A stretch of 22,182 bases of DNA from an uncultured Prevotellaceae bacterium (GTDB lineage Bacteria > Bacteroidota > Bacteroidia > Bacteroidales > Bacteroidaceae): assembly GCA_945787625.1 (NCBI GenBank), contig CALZJL010000007.1:1-22182 (forward strand), written 5' to 3'. Each line of letters begins with the position of its first letter. Within the stretch, counting starts at the first letter, position 1. Shown piece by piece: positions 1 through 8,024 of this stretch. Under the pieces are notes generated by a model, which did no database searches, was not told the origin of the DNA, and saw nothing but the letters and a program-made list of their open reading frames with translations. Position numbers and translations under genes: made by a program.

Positions 1-680
1 TAAAGAGAAAATTTGATGAGGCCTGTGTTCGTTTCGGACTGATAGAAGATGGTGACAGGATTCTTGTGGGGCTTTCTGGTGGGAAGGACTCGCTGGCTTT
101 GGTGACTTTGCTTGGGGCGAGGGCGAGGATTTTCAAACCGTCGATTAGGGTGGAGGCGGCTTATGTCGTGATGGACAATATCCCTTATGAGTCCGACGTG
201 GAGTATCTGGAGGGGTTTTGCAGGGACTGTGGTGTTGCTTTGCATGTCATTCATACGCGTTTTGACGAGAGTAGGGACGGGCGCAAGACGCGTTGTTTCC
301 TCTGTGCGAGGTATAGGAGGAGGGCTTTGTTTGACTTCGCTGTGGAGAGGGGGTTCAACAAGGTGGCGTTGGGGCATCATCAGGATGATTTTCTCATTAC
401 CTTGCTGATGAATATGACTTATGAGGGCTCGCTTACGACGATGCGGCCGTCTATGCCGATGAGGCACTATCCGCTGTGTGTAATAAGGCCTTTGTGTATG
501 GTCTCCGAGCAGTGGCTTAGGGAGATGGCTGAGGAGCGTGGATTTCTTAGACAGAAAAGGCCGTGCCCTTATGAGGAGAGGACACGGCGTAGGGATATGG
601 GTGAGTATCTGATGATGCTTGAGAGACTGAACCCTGAGGCGCGTCACAGCATGTGGCACGCTGTAGTGAAGGGTTTCTAA
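1..680 (+). CDS. ttcA: TtcA-like tRNA 2-thiocytidine synthetase, 5' end missing
   Basis: Partial gene. The frame is open to the window edge (first full codon at 3), so the GTG at 66 is internal and about 225 residues are present. The protein is a PP-loop ATPase that would adenylate C32 of certain tRNAs for replacement of oxygen by sulfur. The lead-in E-x-GDRILVGLSGGKDS carries the PP-loop (75-92). A CFLC motif (about 294-305) is followed by RRRALFDFA and ALGHHQDD, the order seen in E. coli TtcA. A third cysteine lies in RPCPYE (codon 564-566). In TtcA, two cysteines of the CxxC motif and one downstream cysteine are thought to hold the [4Fe-4S] cluster, and all three positions are kept. The second cysteine of the usual downstream CxxC pair is absent. 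The stop overlaps the stop of the convergent rseP gene by four bases. Family assignment is firm; the exact tRNA substrate is inferred. Confidence 0.85.
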   Translation, partial: KRKFDEACVRFGLIEDGDRILVGLSGGKDSLALVTLLGARARIFKPSIRVEAAYVVMDNIPYESDVEYLEGFCRDCGVALHVIHTRFDESRDGRKTRCFLCARYRRRALFDFAVERGFNKVALGHHQDDFLITLLMNMTYEGSLTTMRPSMPMRHYPLCVIRPLCMVSEQWLREMAEERGFLRQKRPCPYEERTRRRDMGEYLMMLERLNPEARHSMWHAVVKGF

Positions 681-2089
681 AGTATGTAACGGAAGAAGTC
701 GTTGCCGAGGGCGAGTATCATCAGGGCAAGGAGCAGGAGGAGTCCGACTTTTTCGATATACTCCATGGCCTTGGGTGAGGGCTGGCGTCCGACGATGGCT
801 TCGTAGAGAAGTATCATGATGTGTCCTCCGTCGAGTCCGGGTATGGGGAGAATGTTCATGACGGCAAGTATGATGCTGAGAAAAGCGGTCATGTTCCAGA
901 AGATTTGCCAGTCCCACATTGAGGGGAAGAGGTTGGCGATGGTGATGAACGAACCGACGGATTGGGCTCCTTCCTTGGAGAACAGGTACTTGAGCGAGAT
1001 GACGTAGTTGGTGAAGGTGGTCCATGCGTGACGACAGCCTGCTGGTATGCTTTCGAGAAGGCTGTAGTGGAGGGTCTCGGTCTTGTAGTTCTTCTGGTGT
1101 GCCAAATCCCAAGCTACTCCCATCTTGAGGTCGTTGCCGAGTTGGAGTGTGAGTGTGTCGGGGTCTTTTGCGTCTTTATATCGGACGATGCTCACGAGGC
1201 GCATGGCTTGGAGGCTGTCTTTGTGGGTGCAGCCTTCGGCATTGAGTATGTCTTGCTTGGAGAGGAGGTGGAGGCTGACGTCGCTGGCGTCTTCGATGGT
1301 TTTGTCGTCGAGCTGGAGTATGCGTGTGCCGGGGGTGATGCCTGCTTTGTGGGCTGGTGTGCCTTTTGGGACTTCGGCAACTATGGGGGGAATGGCCATG
1401 CTGAGGAAGTGGGGGCTCTTGCTCATTTCGAGCAGGCTGACTCCTCCTTCGGGCATGGTGAGCTCGACTTCTTTGCCGTCGCGAAGGACGGTGACGGTGT
1501 TTGCTTCGGAGATGAGCATGAAGAGGTTGCCGTCAAAGTTGGCGATTTCTTCGCCGTCGGCCTTGATGGGGAGGTCGCCGTTGCGGAAGCCTATCTCTTT
1601 GGCTTGCTGGTTGTAGACGAGTCCGTCGGTGATGTTGCGCATGGGGAGGACTTCCTGACCCCAGGTGTACATGATGGCGGTGTAGAGGACAAAGGCGGTG
1701 ATGAAATTGACGAGCACGCCGCCAAACATGATGAGAAACCGTTGCCAGACTTTCTTGGACATGAAGTCGTAGTCGTGGACTTCGGCTGTGATGTCTTTGG
1801 CGTCTTTGGTCTCGTCGACCATTCCGGAGATGCTGACGTAGCCGCCGAGTGGTATCCAACCGATGCCGTACTCTGTCTCGTTGTCTTTGAAGTAGGGGAA
1901 GAGTCGGGTGAACCACTTGTCGCGCGTGGAGAACAGATGGAAGTAGGGGTTGAAGAACATGTAGAACTTCTCGACCTTGACTCCGTTGAGTTTCGCAAAG
2001 AGGAAGTGTCCGCCTTCGTGGAGGACGACCAGTAGGCTCAGACTGCAGATGAGCTGAAGGGCCTTGATGAGTATGATATTGTATTCCAT
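677..2089 (-). CDS. rseP: RseP-type site-2 intramembrane zinc metalloprotease
   Basis: A 470-residue polytopic inner-membrane protease that, in characterised relatives, cuts transmembrane anti-sigma factors or leftover signal peptides within the membrane. The HExxH zinc site is HEGGH at residues 24-28 in the first membrane segment. The third zinc ligand is expected in the LDG motif (419-421) near the C-terminus, in NILPIPGLDGGH. Between them are a GGVLVNF membrane segment (about 125-140) and two PDZ-like stretches, a degenerate one at about 160-200 and a clearer one at about 215-275 (VPKGTPAHKAGI). A final hydrophobic helix ends the protein. Its ATG lies 6 bases after the dxr stop, so it is the last gene of the minus-strand operon. 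The substrate cannot be read from this window because no anti-sigma factor is encoded here. Confidence 0.93.
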   Translation of the reverse strand: MEYNIILIKALQLICSLSLLVVLHEGGHFLFAKLNGVKVEKFYMFFNPYFHLFSTRDKWFTRLFPYFKDNETEYGIGWIPLGGYVSISGMVDETKDAKDITAEVHDYDFMSKKVWQRFLIMFGGVLVNFITAFVLYTAIMYTWGQEVLPMRNITDGLVYNQQAKEIGFRNGDLPIKADGEEIANFDGNLFMLISEANTVTVLRDGKEVELTMPEGGVSLLEMSKSPHFLSMAIPPIVAEVPKGTPAHKAGITPGTRILQLDDKTIEDASDVSLHLLSKQDILNAEGCTHKDSLQAMRLVSIVRYKDAKDPDTLTLQLGNDLKMGVAWDLAHQKNYKTETLHYSLLESIPAGCRHAWTTFTNYVISLKYLFSKEGAQSVGSFITIANLFPSMWDWQIFWNMTAFLSIILAVMNILPIPGLDGGHIMILLYEAIVGRQPSPKAMEYIEKVGLLLLLALMILALGNDFFRYIL

Positions 2090-2095
2090 ATTTCT

Positions 2096-3244
2096 TTAGG
2101 ATAGTAGCTGAGATGCCACGCGGCGCGATTCGGCGTCGGTGGCGAGGTAGTCTTCGAGGGTGGGGTTTTCTATGTATGGTACGCGCGCGAGGGTCTCGGA
2201 TATGACGTCGGCCATCTGGAGAAATGCGCATCGCTCTTGGCGGAATGCGAGGTTGACGACTTCGTTGGCTGCGTTGAGGACGCAGGGGGCATTGCCCTTG
2301 CGACGGGTGGCTTCGTAGGCGAGGGCGAGGCAGGGGAAGCGGTTGAGGTCGGGTCGCTCAAAGCTGAGGTCTGGCATGTCCCACCAGTCGATGCGTGGAA
2401 AACTGCTTTTCAGTCGTTGGGGGTAGGAGAGTGCCAGCTGTATGGGGACGCGCATGTCGGGCATCCCGAGCTGGGCTTTGACGGCTCCGTCTTCAAACTG
2501 GACGGCGCTGTGTATGATGCTCTGTGGGTGTACTACGACTTGTATGCGCTCGGGCTCGATGTCGAAGAGCCACTTGGCTTCGATGACTTCAAAGCCTTTG
2601 TTCATCATGCTGGCTGAGTCGATGGTTATCTTGGCTCCCATTTCCCAGTTGGGGTGCTTGAGGGCTTGGGTGGCTGTGACGTGGAGCATCTCGTCGGGGC
2701 TGTATGTGCGGAATGGTCCTCCACTGGCGGTGAGTATGATTTTCTCTATGGCGCTGTGCTCGCCCATGAGGCTTTGGAAGATGGCGCTGTGCTCGCTGTC
2801 TACGGGGAGCATGGCTACGTTGTGCTCCATGCAGAGATGGGTGATGAGCTCGCCGGCTACGACGAGGGTCTCTTTGTTGGCGAGGGCGATGGTCTTGTGT
2901 GACTTGATGGCGGATATGGTGGGCTTGAGGCCACTGAAGCCTACGAGGGCTGTGAGTACCATGTCGATGGGCTCCATAGTGACTACCTGGCAGAGCGCGT
3001 CGCTGCCGGTGTATACTTGTATGGGGAGGTCTGACAGGGCTTGGCTGACGAGGTCGTATCGTGTCTCGTCGGCTATGACTACGGCGCAGGGGTTGAACTG
3101 ACGCGCTTGCTTGATGAGTAGGTCGGCATTGCTGCCTGCGGTGAGTACGTATGCTTCAAACTGGTCGCTGTGCTGGCTGATGACTTCGAGGGCTTGGGTG
3201 CCTATCGAACCGGTTGAACCGAGTATGCAGATCTTGCGTTTCAT
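2096..3244 (-). CDS. dxr: 1-deoxy-D-xylulose 5-phosphate reductoisomerase
   Basis: Converts DXP to 2-C-methyl-D-erythritol 4-phosphate with NADPH, the committed step of the MEP isoprenoid pathway, in the cytoplasm; it is the target of fosmidomycin. The open frame runs further upstream, but the start is set at the ATG giving MKRKICILGSTGSIG, because the extension only reads rimM out of frame. This gives 382 aa, near the usual family length. Visible are the nucleotide-binding GSTGSIG (9-15), LANKETLV (121-128), metal ligands in VDSEHSAIF (D149, E151) and E219 in MMNKGFEVIEA, TASGGPFR (172-179), HPNWEMG and HPQSIIHS. The ATG overlaps the rimM stop as ATGA, which suggests translational coupling. 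Confidence 0.97.
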   Translation of the reverse strand: MKRKICILGSTGSIGTQALEVISQHSDQFEAYVLTAGSNADLLIKQARQFNPCAVVIADETRYDLVSQALSDLPIQVYTGSDALCQVVTMEPIDMVLTALVGFSGLKPTISAIKSHKTIALANKETLVVAGELITHLCMEHNVAMLPVDSEHSAIFQSLMGEHSAIEKIILTASGGPFRTYSPDEMLHVTATQALKHPNWEMGAKITIDSASMMNKGFEVIEAKWLFDIEPERIQVVVHPQSIIHSAVQFEDGAVKAQLGMPDMRVPIQLALSYPQRLKSSFPRIDWWDMPDLSFERPDLNRFPCLALAYEATRRKGNAPCVLNAANEVVNLAFRQERCAFLQMADVISETLARVPYIENPTLEDYLATDAESRRVASQLLS

Positions 3245-3768
3245 AATTCTAATAGCCCTTGGGGCAGTTTGGTGTGAATGGTGCGTGTCTTGGCGTCGAT
3301 GCTTGTGATGAAGGCTTCGTTGGCTGGTATCAGATGTGTGCCAACGCAAAATAGTGTGTTGGCGGTGGTGTCTTCGACGTGGTCTATCGTGCCGAGTTCT
3401 CCTGCCTCTTGGTCGATGATGGTCCAGCCTGTGAAGCTGCGCCATGTGTATGTGTCGGCGTCGGTGGGCTCGGGGGTGAGGCTGTGTGGGAACCATACTT
3501 CGCAGCCTACCCACTCTTGGGCGGCTTCGCTCGTGTCTATCGATTGAAACTTGAGCAGGGCTACGCTGTCGCTGCGGAAACGCCATTCTTCGAGAAAGAA
3601 TGGTACGAGTATGCCGTCGACCATGAGGAAGATGTAGTCGGCGTCTGCTCTGTCCCAGACATCGTCGGTGAAATTTATCGACAGCTCGCCACGGGTGCCG
3701 TGGGTGCGGGTGATGATGCCTATCTTGTAGCAGGTGTCGGTGTTGACTGGCTCGGTGTGTGTGGTCAT
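3241..3768 (-). CDS. rimM: Ribosome maturation factor RimM
   Basis: A 175-residue assembly factor for the 30S subunit; family members bind ribosomal protein S19 and help mature the head of 16S rRNA. The N-terminal RimM barrel begins with CYKIGIITRTHGTRGELSINF, where the HG-x-RGE core is typical. The C-terminal PRC-barrel part runs from about residue 95 (GWTIIDQEAGELGTIDHVED) to the end, and includes LIPANEAFI. The ATG overlaps the murA stop by four bases (ATGA), and its own stop overlaps the dxr start in the same way, so murA, rimM and dxr look translationally coupled. In many other bacteria rimM sits with rpsP and trmD; here it is placed among envelope and isoprenoid genes. Confidence 0.93.
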   Translation of the reverse strand: MTTHTEPVNTDTCYKIGIITRTHGTRGELSINFTDDVWDRADADYIFLMVDGILVPFFLEEWRFRSDSVALLKFQSIDTSEAAQEWVGCEVWFPHSLTPEPTDADTYTWRSFTGWTIIDQEAGELGTIDHVEDTTANTLFCVGTHLIPANEAFITSIDAKTRTIHTKLPQGLLEL

Positions 3769-5069
3769 TCTCGGGTGATTTTTGCTCCGAGGGCGTTGAG
3801 TCGCTTCTCGATGTTTTCGTATCCGCGGTCTATCTGGACGATGTTGTCAATGCGGCTTGTGCCGTCGGCGCTGAGTGCTGCGATGAGCAGGGCAATGCCT
3901 GCGCGTATGTCGGGCGAGGTCATGCGGCCTGCGCGGAGCTGGAATTCTTTGTTGTGACCGACGACGACGGCGCGGTGTGGGTCGCAGAGTATGATCTGTG
4001 CGCCCATGTCAATGAGTTTGTCGACGAAAAACAGTCGGCTCTCAAACATCTTCTGGTGTATGAGGACGCTGCCTTTGGCTTGTGTGGCGACGACGAGCAG
4101 GACGCTGAGCAGGTCGGGGGTGAGTCCGGGCCAGGGTGCGTCGGCTATGGTCATGAATGATCCGTCGATGAAGGATTCTATCTGGTAGTGATCCTGACGG
4201 GGGATATAGATGTCGTCGCCTTGCTGCTCTACGGTGATGCCAAGGCGGCGGAATGTGGCTGGTATGATGCCGAGCTTGTCGTAGTTGACGTTTTCGATGC
4301 GTATCCCTTCGCCGCACATTGCTGCCATGCCTATGAAGGAGCCTACTTCTATCATGTCTGGCAGAATGGTGTGGGTGGTGCCGTGGAGTGTGTCTACGCC
4401 TTGTATGGTGAGGAGGTTGGAGGCGATGCCGCTGATGTGGGCTCCCATGCGGTTGAGCATGAGACATAGCTGCTGAAGATAGGGCTCGCAGGCTGCGTTG
4501 TAGATGGTGGTCTGCCCTTGGGCAAGGACTGCTGCCATTACGATGTTGGCCGTGCCGGTGACGGAGGCTTCGTCGAGTAGCATGTATGAGCCTTGTAGGC
4601 GGCCTGCGTGTATGTCGAAGACTTCGCGCTGGGAGTCATAGCTGAATTGGGCTCCAAGTTTTTGTATGCCCAGAAAATGGGTGTCGAGTCGGCGACGCCC
4701 GATCTTGTCGCCTCCGGGCTTGCTTACCATGGCGTGACCGAAGCGTGCTACGAGTGGCCCGATGAGCATCACGCTGCCGCGCAGACGCGAACAGCGTTCA
4801 AGAAACTCGTCGCTCTGTACGAATCGGGTGTCGATTTCGTCTGCCTGAAAGGTGTAGTCGCCTTTGGCGTGCTGGTGTACCTTGACTCCGATGTCTTGCA
4901 GCAGGCGTATCTGGTTGTTGACGTCGTCGATGTCGGGGATATTGCTGATGCGTACGGGCTCGTCGGTGAGCAGCGTGGCGCAGAGGACTTGCAGGGCTTC
5001 GTTTTTTGCTCCCTGGGGTGTGATGCTTCCCTTTAGCGGGTGTCCGCCTTCGATGATGAATGCTGCCAT
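3765..5069 (-). CDS. murA: UDP-N-acetylglucosamine 1-carboxyvinyltransferase with Asp at the catalytic Cys position
   Basis: Transfers enolpyruvate from PEP to UDP-GlcNAc, the first committed step of peptidoglycan synthesis, in the cytoplasm. The 434 aa are of normal family length. K22-N23 sit in GAKNEAL, GPLVARFGHAMVSKPGG leads into the active-site loop, and WPGLTPDLL holds the expected catalytic Asp (D319, equivalent to E. coli D305). In the loop, where E. coli reads GGCTIG with Cys115, this protein reads GGDKIG. The codon at 4707-4709 (minus strand GAC) gives Asp121. Cys-to-Asp at this place is known to keep activity and block covalent attack by fosfomycin, so natural resistance of the target is inferred. 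The gene lies 7 bases after the DUF4290 gene and overlaps rimM. Confidence 0.97.
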   Translation of the reverse strand: MAAFIIEGGHPLKGSITPQGAKNEALQVLCATLLTDEPVRISNIPDIDDVNNQIRLLQDIGVKVHQHAKGDYTFQADEIDTRFVQSDEFLERCSRLRGSVMLIGPLVARFGHAMVSKPGGDKIGRRRLDTHFLGIQKLGAQFSYDSQREVFDIHAGRLQGSYMLLDEASVTGTANIVMAAVLAQGQTTIYNAACEPYLQQLCLMLNRMGAHISGIASNLLTIQGVDTLHGTTHTILPDMIEVGSFIGMAAMCGEGIRIENVNYDKLGIIPATFRRLGITVEQQGDDIYIPRQDHYQIESFIDGSFMTIADAPWPGLTPDLLSVLLVVATQAKGSVLIHQKMFESRLFFVDKLIDMGAQIILCDPHRAVVVGHNKEFQLRAGRMTSPDIRAGIALLIAALSADGTSRIDNIVQIDRGYENIEKRLNALGAKITRE

Positions 5070-5076
5070 GGGGAGG

Positions 5077-5691
5077 TTATATTTTGTTGTATTTCTTTGA
5101 CTTCCTCTTGCTGGGCAGGATTGATGTTGATACGTTTTGCAGCGGTGCGAACTTGTGGCCTTCGAGCGATTTTACTATTTCTTGTGATTGTGTGTAGTGC
5201 TCGAGGTCGCGTATGACTTTTTCTTCGCTCATTACGTCGGGGTTCCAGGTGAAGAGGCTCTGTCGCATACGGTCTGCTACTTGACCTGCGAGGGCATCGC
5301 GCTCGGGACCTTCTTCCATGTCTTTCAGCCGGTCGAGGGCTTGCTCGATGATGTGGCCGTAGTGGCGGTGTTTGATCTGGGTCTGTGGTGTGGACATGGG
5401 GCGGGGGCGTTGCATGACGTACTCCTTCTGGATAATCTGTACGGGGTAGTCGATGTCCAGTTTGAAGTCGGAAATAATGGCGAGGTGATTCCACAACTTG
5501 GTCTGGACGATGGGGTTGGTGGGGTTCTCTTGAGTGAGTCGTGCCATGGTCTGTATGATGGTGTTGGCGCATCTCTGACGCTCTTCTCTGTCTTCGATCG
5601 TGAGGCAATGGTTTACCATCTCTTGTACGGTACGCCCGTATTCTTTCATGGTGATTTTTTCCAGTTCGGTGTTGTATCGGAATTCTTTCAT
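5077..5691 (-). CDS. DUF4290 family protein of unknown function
   Basis: A 204-residue soluble protein with no signal peptide or membrane segment. I recognise the start MKEFRYNTELEKITMKEYGRTVQ as the pattern of the DUF4290 family, which is largely confined to Bacteroidota and has no assigned function. The open frame extends about 50 codons further upstream, but that part overlaps the end of tsaB and lacks the family pattern, so the ATG at 5691 is preferred. Most of the protein looks helical and charged. The segment after about residue 100 contains PRPMSTP followed by an H-rich stretch (KHRHYGH). The C-terminus is strongly basic, with 6 of the last 11 residues Lys or Arg, which might contact nucleic acid or membrane. 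It sits directly upstream of murA. A link to wall synthesis is only guilt by association. Confidence 0.85.
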   Translation of the reverse strand: MKEFRYNTELEKITMKEYGRTVQEMVNHCLTIEDREERQRCANTIIQTMARLTQENPTNPIVQTKLWNHLAIISDFKLDIDYPVQIIQKEYVMQRPRPMSTPQTQIKHRHYGHIIEQALDRLKDMEEGPERDALAGQVADRMRQSLFTWNPDVMSEEKVIRDLEHYTQSQEIVKSLEGHKFAPLQNVSTSILPSKRKSKKYNKI

Positions 5692-5725
5692 AGATGTCGT
5701 TGGTATGAATTGTGTGACGGGGGGA

Positions 5726-6418
5726 TTATAATAGGGGCTTGGATATGGTGGCTTGAAACTCTTTGAGATAAAATGGTTCGAAATATGCGGTGTCGGCAAA
5801 CTCGTTGCGGCGGAATCGCATCTCTGCCAGAGGGCCTGCATTGCTGGCCAGAGGGGTGATGCCTTCGATGAAGATGGCGTTGGGATGTCGTATGACTGTC
5901 TTGGTCTTGTCTGAACCGTTGCCGAAGAATACTACGGGACCGCGGTCAAGGTATGGGGCGTAGGTGTCGGCTGTGACAATGTCGGGGCTGATGTCTCGTA
6001 TGCGCTTGAGTGACCTGTCGTAGACGGCGGCGTAGACTTCCATGCGGCGTGCATCGATCATTGGGACGAGGAGGGAGTCTTCGGGGATTTCTTCGTGGTA
6101 GAGTAGTACGGGGACGCTCATGAGTTCGAGGGTGGGAATGCTGATGAGGGGCACGTTGCGTCCGTATGCTACTCCTTTGGCCATGCTCGTCCCGATACGC
6201 AGGCCTGTGTAGCTGCCTGGACCTTCGCTTACGGCTACGGCGTCGAGGGGTATGGCGTGGCTTTCGGCAAATGAGAGGGCGTCTTGGACGAATACTCCGC
6301 ATTGTACTGCGTGAGATGGACCTTCCATGTCTTCCTGGTGGAATATGACGTGGTTGTCTTCGGCTACGGCTACCGAACATACGTTGGTGCTTGTCTCTAT
6401 GGTCAGGATTGTCGCCAT
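5726..6418 (-). CDS. tsaB: tRNA threonylcarbamoyladenosine biosynthesis protein TsaB
   Basis: Partner of TsaD in making t6A at position 37 of ANN-decoding tRNAs; TsaB is the inactive paralogue that scaffolds TsaD and TsaE. The 230 residues have the ASKHA fold start ILTIETSTNVCSVAVAE and the hallmark SEGPGSYTGLRIG at about 64-76, followed by MAKGVAYG and the PTLELM stretch. The longer TsaD metal-binding motifs are missing, as expected for TsaB. The gene starts 2 bases after the gmk stop and ends 34 bases before the DUF4290 start, the widest gap in this operon. Confidence 0.94.
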   Translation of the reverse strand: MATILTIETSTNVCSVAVAEDNHVIFHQEDMEGPSHAVQCGVFVQDALSFAESHAIPLDAVAVSEGPGSYTGLRIGTSMAKGVAYGRNVPLISIPTLELMSVPVLLYHEEIPEDSLLVPMIDARRMEVYAAVYDRSLKRIRDISPDIVTADTYAPYLDRGPVVFFGNGSDKTKTVIRHPNAIFIEGITPLASNAGPLAEMRFRRNEFADTAYFEPFYLKEFQATISKPLL

Positions 6419-6420
6419 GG

Positions 6421-7011
6421 TTAGTCTGCGTCGTGTGTGAAGTCTGTGATTAGCGTCAGGGCTTCGGCTTTGGCCTTGTCAAGGTCGTCGTTGACTATGA
6501 TGTGGTCAAATTGGGGGGCAAAGGACATTTCGTATTCTGCCTTGTCCAAACGTATCTGTATCTGGTCGGGGGTGTCGCTGCCGCGGCTTTCGAGACGGCG
6601 GCGTAGCTCTGCGACTGATGGGGGCTGTATGAACATGCTCATGGCTTGGAGGCCGTACATCTTCTTGATATTGATGCCACCCTTGACGTCTATGTCAAGC
6701 ACTACGTTGTGTCCTTTGTCGAGAAGGGCTTCGACTTGGCTGCGCAGGGTGCCGTAGAAGCGGTCGTGGTATACTTCTTCGTATTCGAGAAACTCGCCTG
6801 CTTTTATCTTTTGGCGGAACTCTTCGGGGGTGAGGAAGTAGTACTCTACGCCGTCTCTTTCCATCACTCCGTTGTTGCTGCGTGGCGGACGTGATGTGGC
6901 GCTGATGCTGAATGACATCTTTAGTTCGGGGTGTTCTTTCATCAGCCAGTTTACTATGGTGCTCTTGCCCGATCCGCTTGGCGCGGAGAAAATCAATAGT
7001 TTTCCTCTCAT
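6421..7011 (-). CDS. gmk: Guanylate kinase
   Basis: Phosphorylates GMP to GDP with ATP in the cytoplasm, feeding GTP, dGTP and signalling nucleotides. It is 196 aa, typical length. The Walker A loop is SAPSGSGKST (residues 9-18). The GMP-binding part shows SISATSRPPRSNNGVMERDGVEYYF, then EYEEVYHDRFYGTLRSQV and LDIDVKGG, followed by the lid segment LRRRLESRGSDTPDQI. The gene starts 13 bases after the yicC stop. The yicC-gmk pair recurs in many bacteria; in several Bacteroidota nadD follows gmk, whereas here nadD is divergent on the other side of yicC. Confidence 0.97.
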   Translation of the reverse strand: MRGKLLIFSAPSGSGKSTIVNWLMKEHPELKMSFSISATSRPPRSNNGVMERDGVEYYFLTPEEFRQKIKAGEFLEYEEVYHDRFYGTLRSQVEALLDKGHNVVLDIDVKGGINIKKMYGLQAMSMFIQPPSVAELRRRLESRGSDTPDQIQIRLDKAEYEMSFAPQFDHIIVNDDLDKAKAEALTLITDFTHDAD

Positions 7012-7024
7012 GTCGATGGATTCC

Positions 7025-7903
7025 TTACATCACGTTCAATACTTGCTCTTTGATCTGCTCGAGTTCGTCTTTCATCTTTACTACGATTTTCTGCATCTCG
7101 GCTTGATTTGACTTGCTGCCGGTGGTGTTGATTTCGCGCCCCATCTCTTGGGCTATGAATCCCAGCTTCTTGCCTTGGCCGTGAGGGCCGTCGAGGGTGG
7201 TGCGGAAGTAGTTGAGGTGGTTGGACAGTCGTTGTTTCTCTTCGTTGATGTCGAGCTTCTCGATGTAGAAAATCATCTCTTGTTCGAGTCGTCCTCGATC
7301 GTAGTCTACTTCGGGTATTGCGGAGAGCGCGTCTTCTAAACGTTGGCGTATCTTGAGTGTCCTTGCCTTTTCGTAGGGCTCGATACTCTGGAGAAGTGTC
7401 TCGATGTTGTCGACTTTCTCGCGGAATTTGTTTTCAAGGGCGGCTCCTTCCTGACGGCGGAAATCCATGAGTTGCCCGATGGCTGACTTGATGGCGGAGC
7501 GTGCTACGTCCCATTCCTCTGCGCTGAGCTCTTCCTGCATTTCCTGCTTGTTAATCACGTCGGGCATTCGCAGTAGTAACTGCCAGGGCTCTGTAGGGGT
7601 GGGGATGTCGCGAGTCTTGGATATTTCTAAAATCTGTTTGTAGTACGAGGCGGCAAGTGTGCCGTCGATGTTGGCTGCCTGTGCTGTCTCCTCGCGCTCT
7701 ATCCAAAGGCAGAATTCAACCTTGCCTCGCTCAAGTGTCTCGGAAATCATGGCGCGAATCTCCATCTCTTTCTCGCGGTAGAGGGGTGCGATGCGGGTGG
7801 TGAGATCGAGCAGTTTGCTGTTGAGCGAGCGGATTTCGGCGGTAATCTTCTTGTCACGGAAAACTATGGAGGCCTTGCCGTAGCCTGTCATTGATAAAAT
7901 CAT
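7025..7903 (-). CDS. yicC: YicC family endoribonuclease-like protein
   Basis: A 292-residue YicC family protein. E. coli YicC has been described as a ribonuclease acting on small RNAs; the role here is inferred. The N-terminal YicC domain begins ILSMTGYGKASI and continues AEIRSLNSKLLDL. The C-terminal DUF1732 part holds the family signature GKKLGFIAQEMGREINTTGSK followed by a helical tail. The ATG at 7903 gives MILSMTGYG; a TTG two codons upstream is also open but less likely. This is the first gene of the minus-strand operon, and the promoter-like TATCTTTG box about 25 bases upstream would give a leader of only about 15-20 bases. Confidence 0.92.
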   Translation of the reverse strand: MILSMTGYGKASIVFRDKKITAEIRSLNSKLLDLTTRIAPLYREKEMEIRAMISETLERGKVEFCLWIEREETAQAANIDGTLAASYYKQILEISKTRDIPTPTEPWQLLLRMPDVINKQEMQEELSAEEWDVARSAIKSAIGQLMDFRRQEGAALENKFREKVDNIETLLQSIEPYEKARTLKIRQRLEDALSAIPEVDYDRGRLEQEMIFYIEKLDINEEKQRLSNHLNYFRTTLDGPHGQGKKLGFIAQEMGREINTTGSKSNQAEMQKIVVKMKDELEQIKEQVLNVM

Positions 7904-7925
7904 TCCCAATTATTTTGTTCACTTG

Positions 7926-7957
7926 CAAAGATACGAATTTTTTATAAAAATCTCAAC
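7926..7957 (-). promoter_or_regulatory. Promoter of the yicC-rseP operon
   Basis: Read on the minus strand, TATCTTTG (7926-7933) matches the Bacteroidota -7 consensus TAnnTTTG, and GTTG (7954-7957) lies about 20 bases upstream where the -33 TTTG element is expected. Transcription would begin near 7920. It faces away from the nadD promoter, so the 121-base gap 7904-8024 is a divergent promoter region. Confidence 0.7.
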
Positions 7958-7971
7958 AAAGTCGGACAAAA

Positions 7972-8005
7972 GTTGCTCATTTCTCGATGATAATTCCTAA
8001 CTTTG
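7972..8005 (+). promoter_or_regulatory. Promoter of nadD
   Basis: TAACTTTG at 7998-8005 matches TAnnTTTG. The best -33 candidate is GTTG at 7972-7975, with a spacer of 22, slightly long. Transcription would start near 8011, leaving a leader of about 14 bases before the nadD ATG. Confidence 0.6.
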
Positions 8006-8024
8006 TGAACAGAAGCGTACAGGC

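Noticed and set aside
962..2035. 357-codon open frame on the plus strand
   Set aside because: It lies wholly antisense to rseP, whose protein has clear HEGGH and LDG motifs. The translation is low-complexity (rich in V, G, E, D), as expected when a C-rich third position is read backwards.
3245..3586. Upstream extension of the dxr frame to a start at 3586
   Set aside because: The extra 114 residues are His/Arg-rich noise from the rimM frame. The conserved GSTGSIG start follows the ATG at 3244, and that ATG overlaps the rimM stop.
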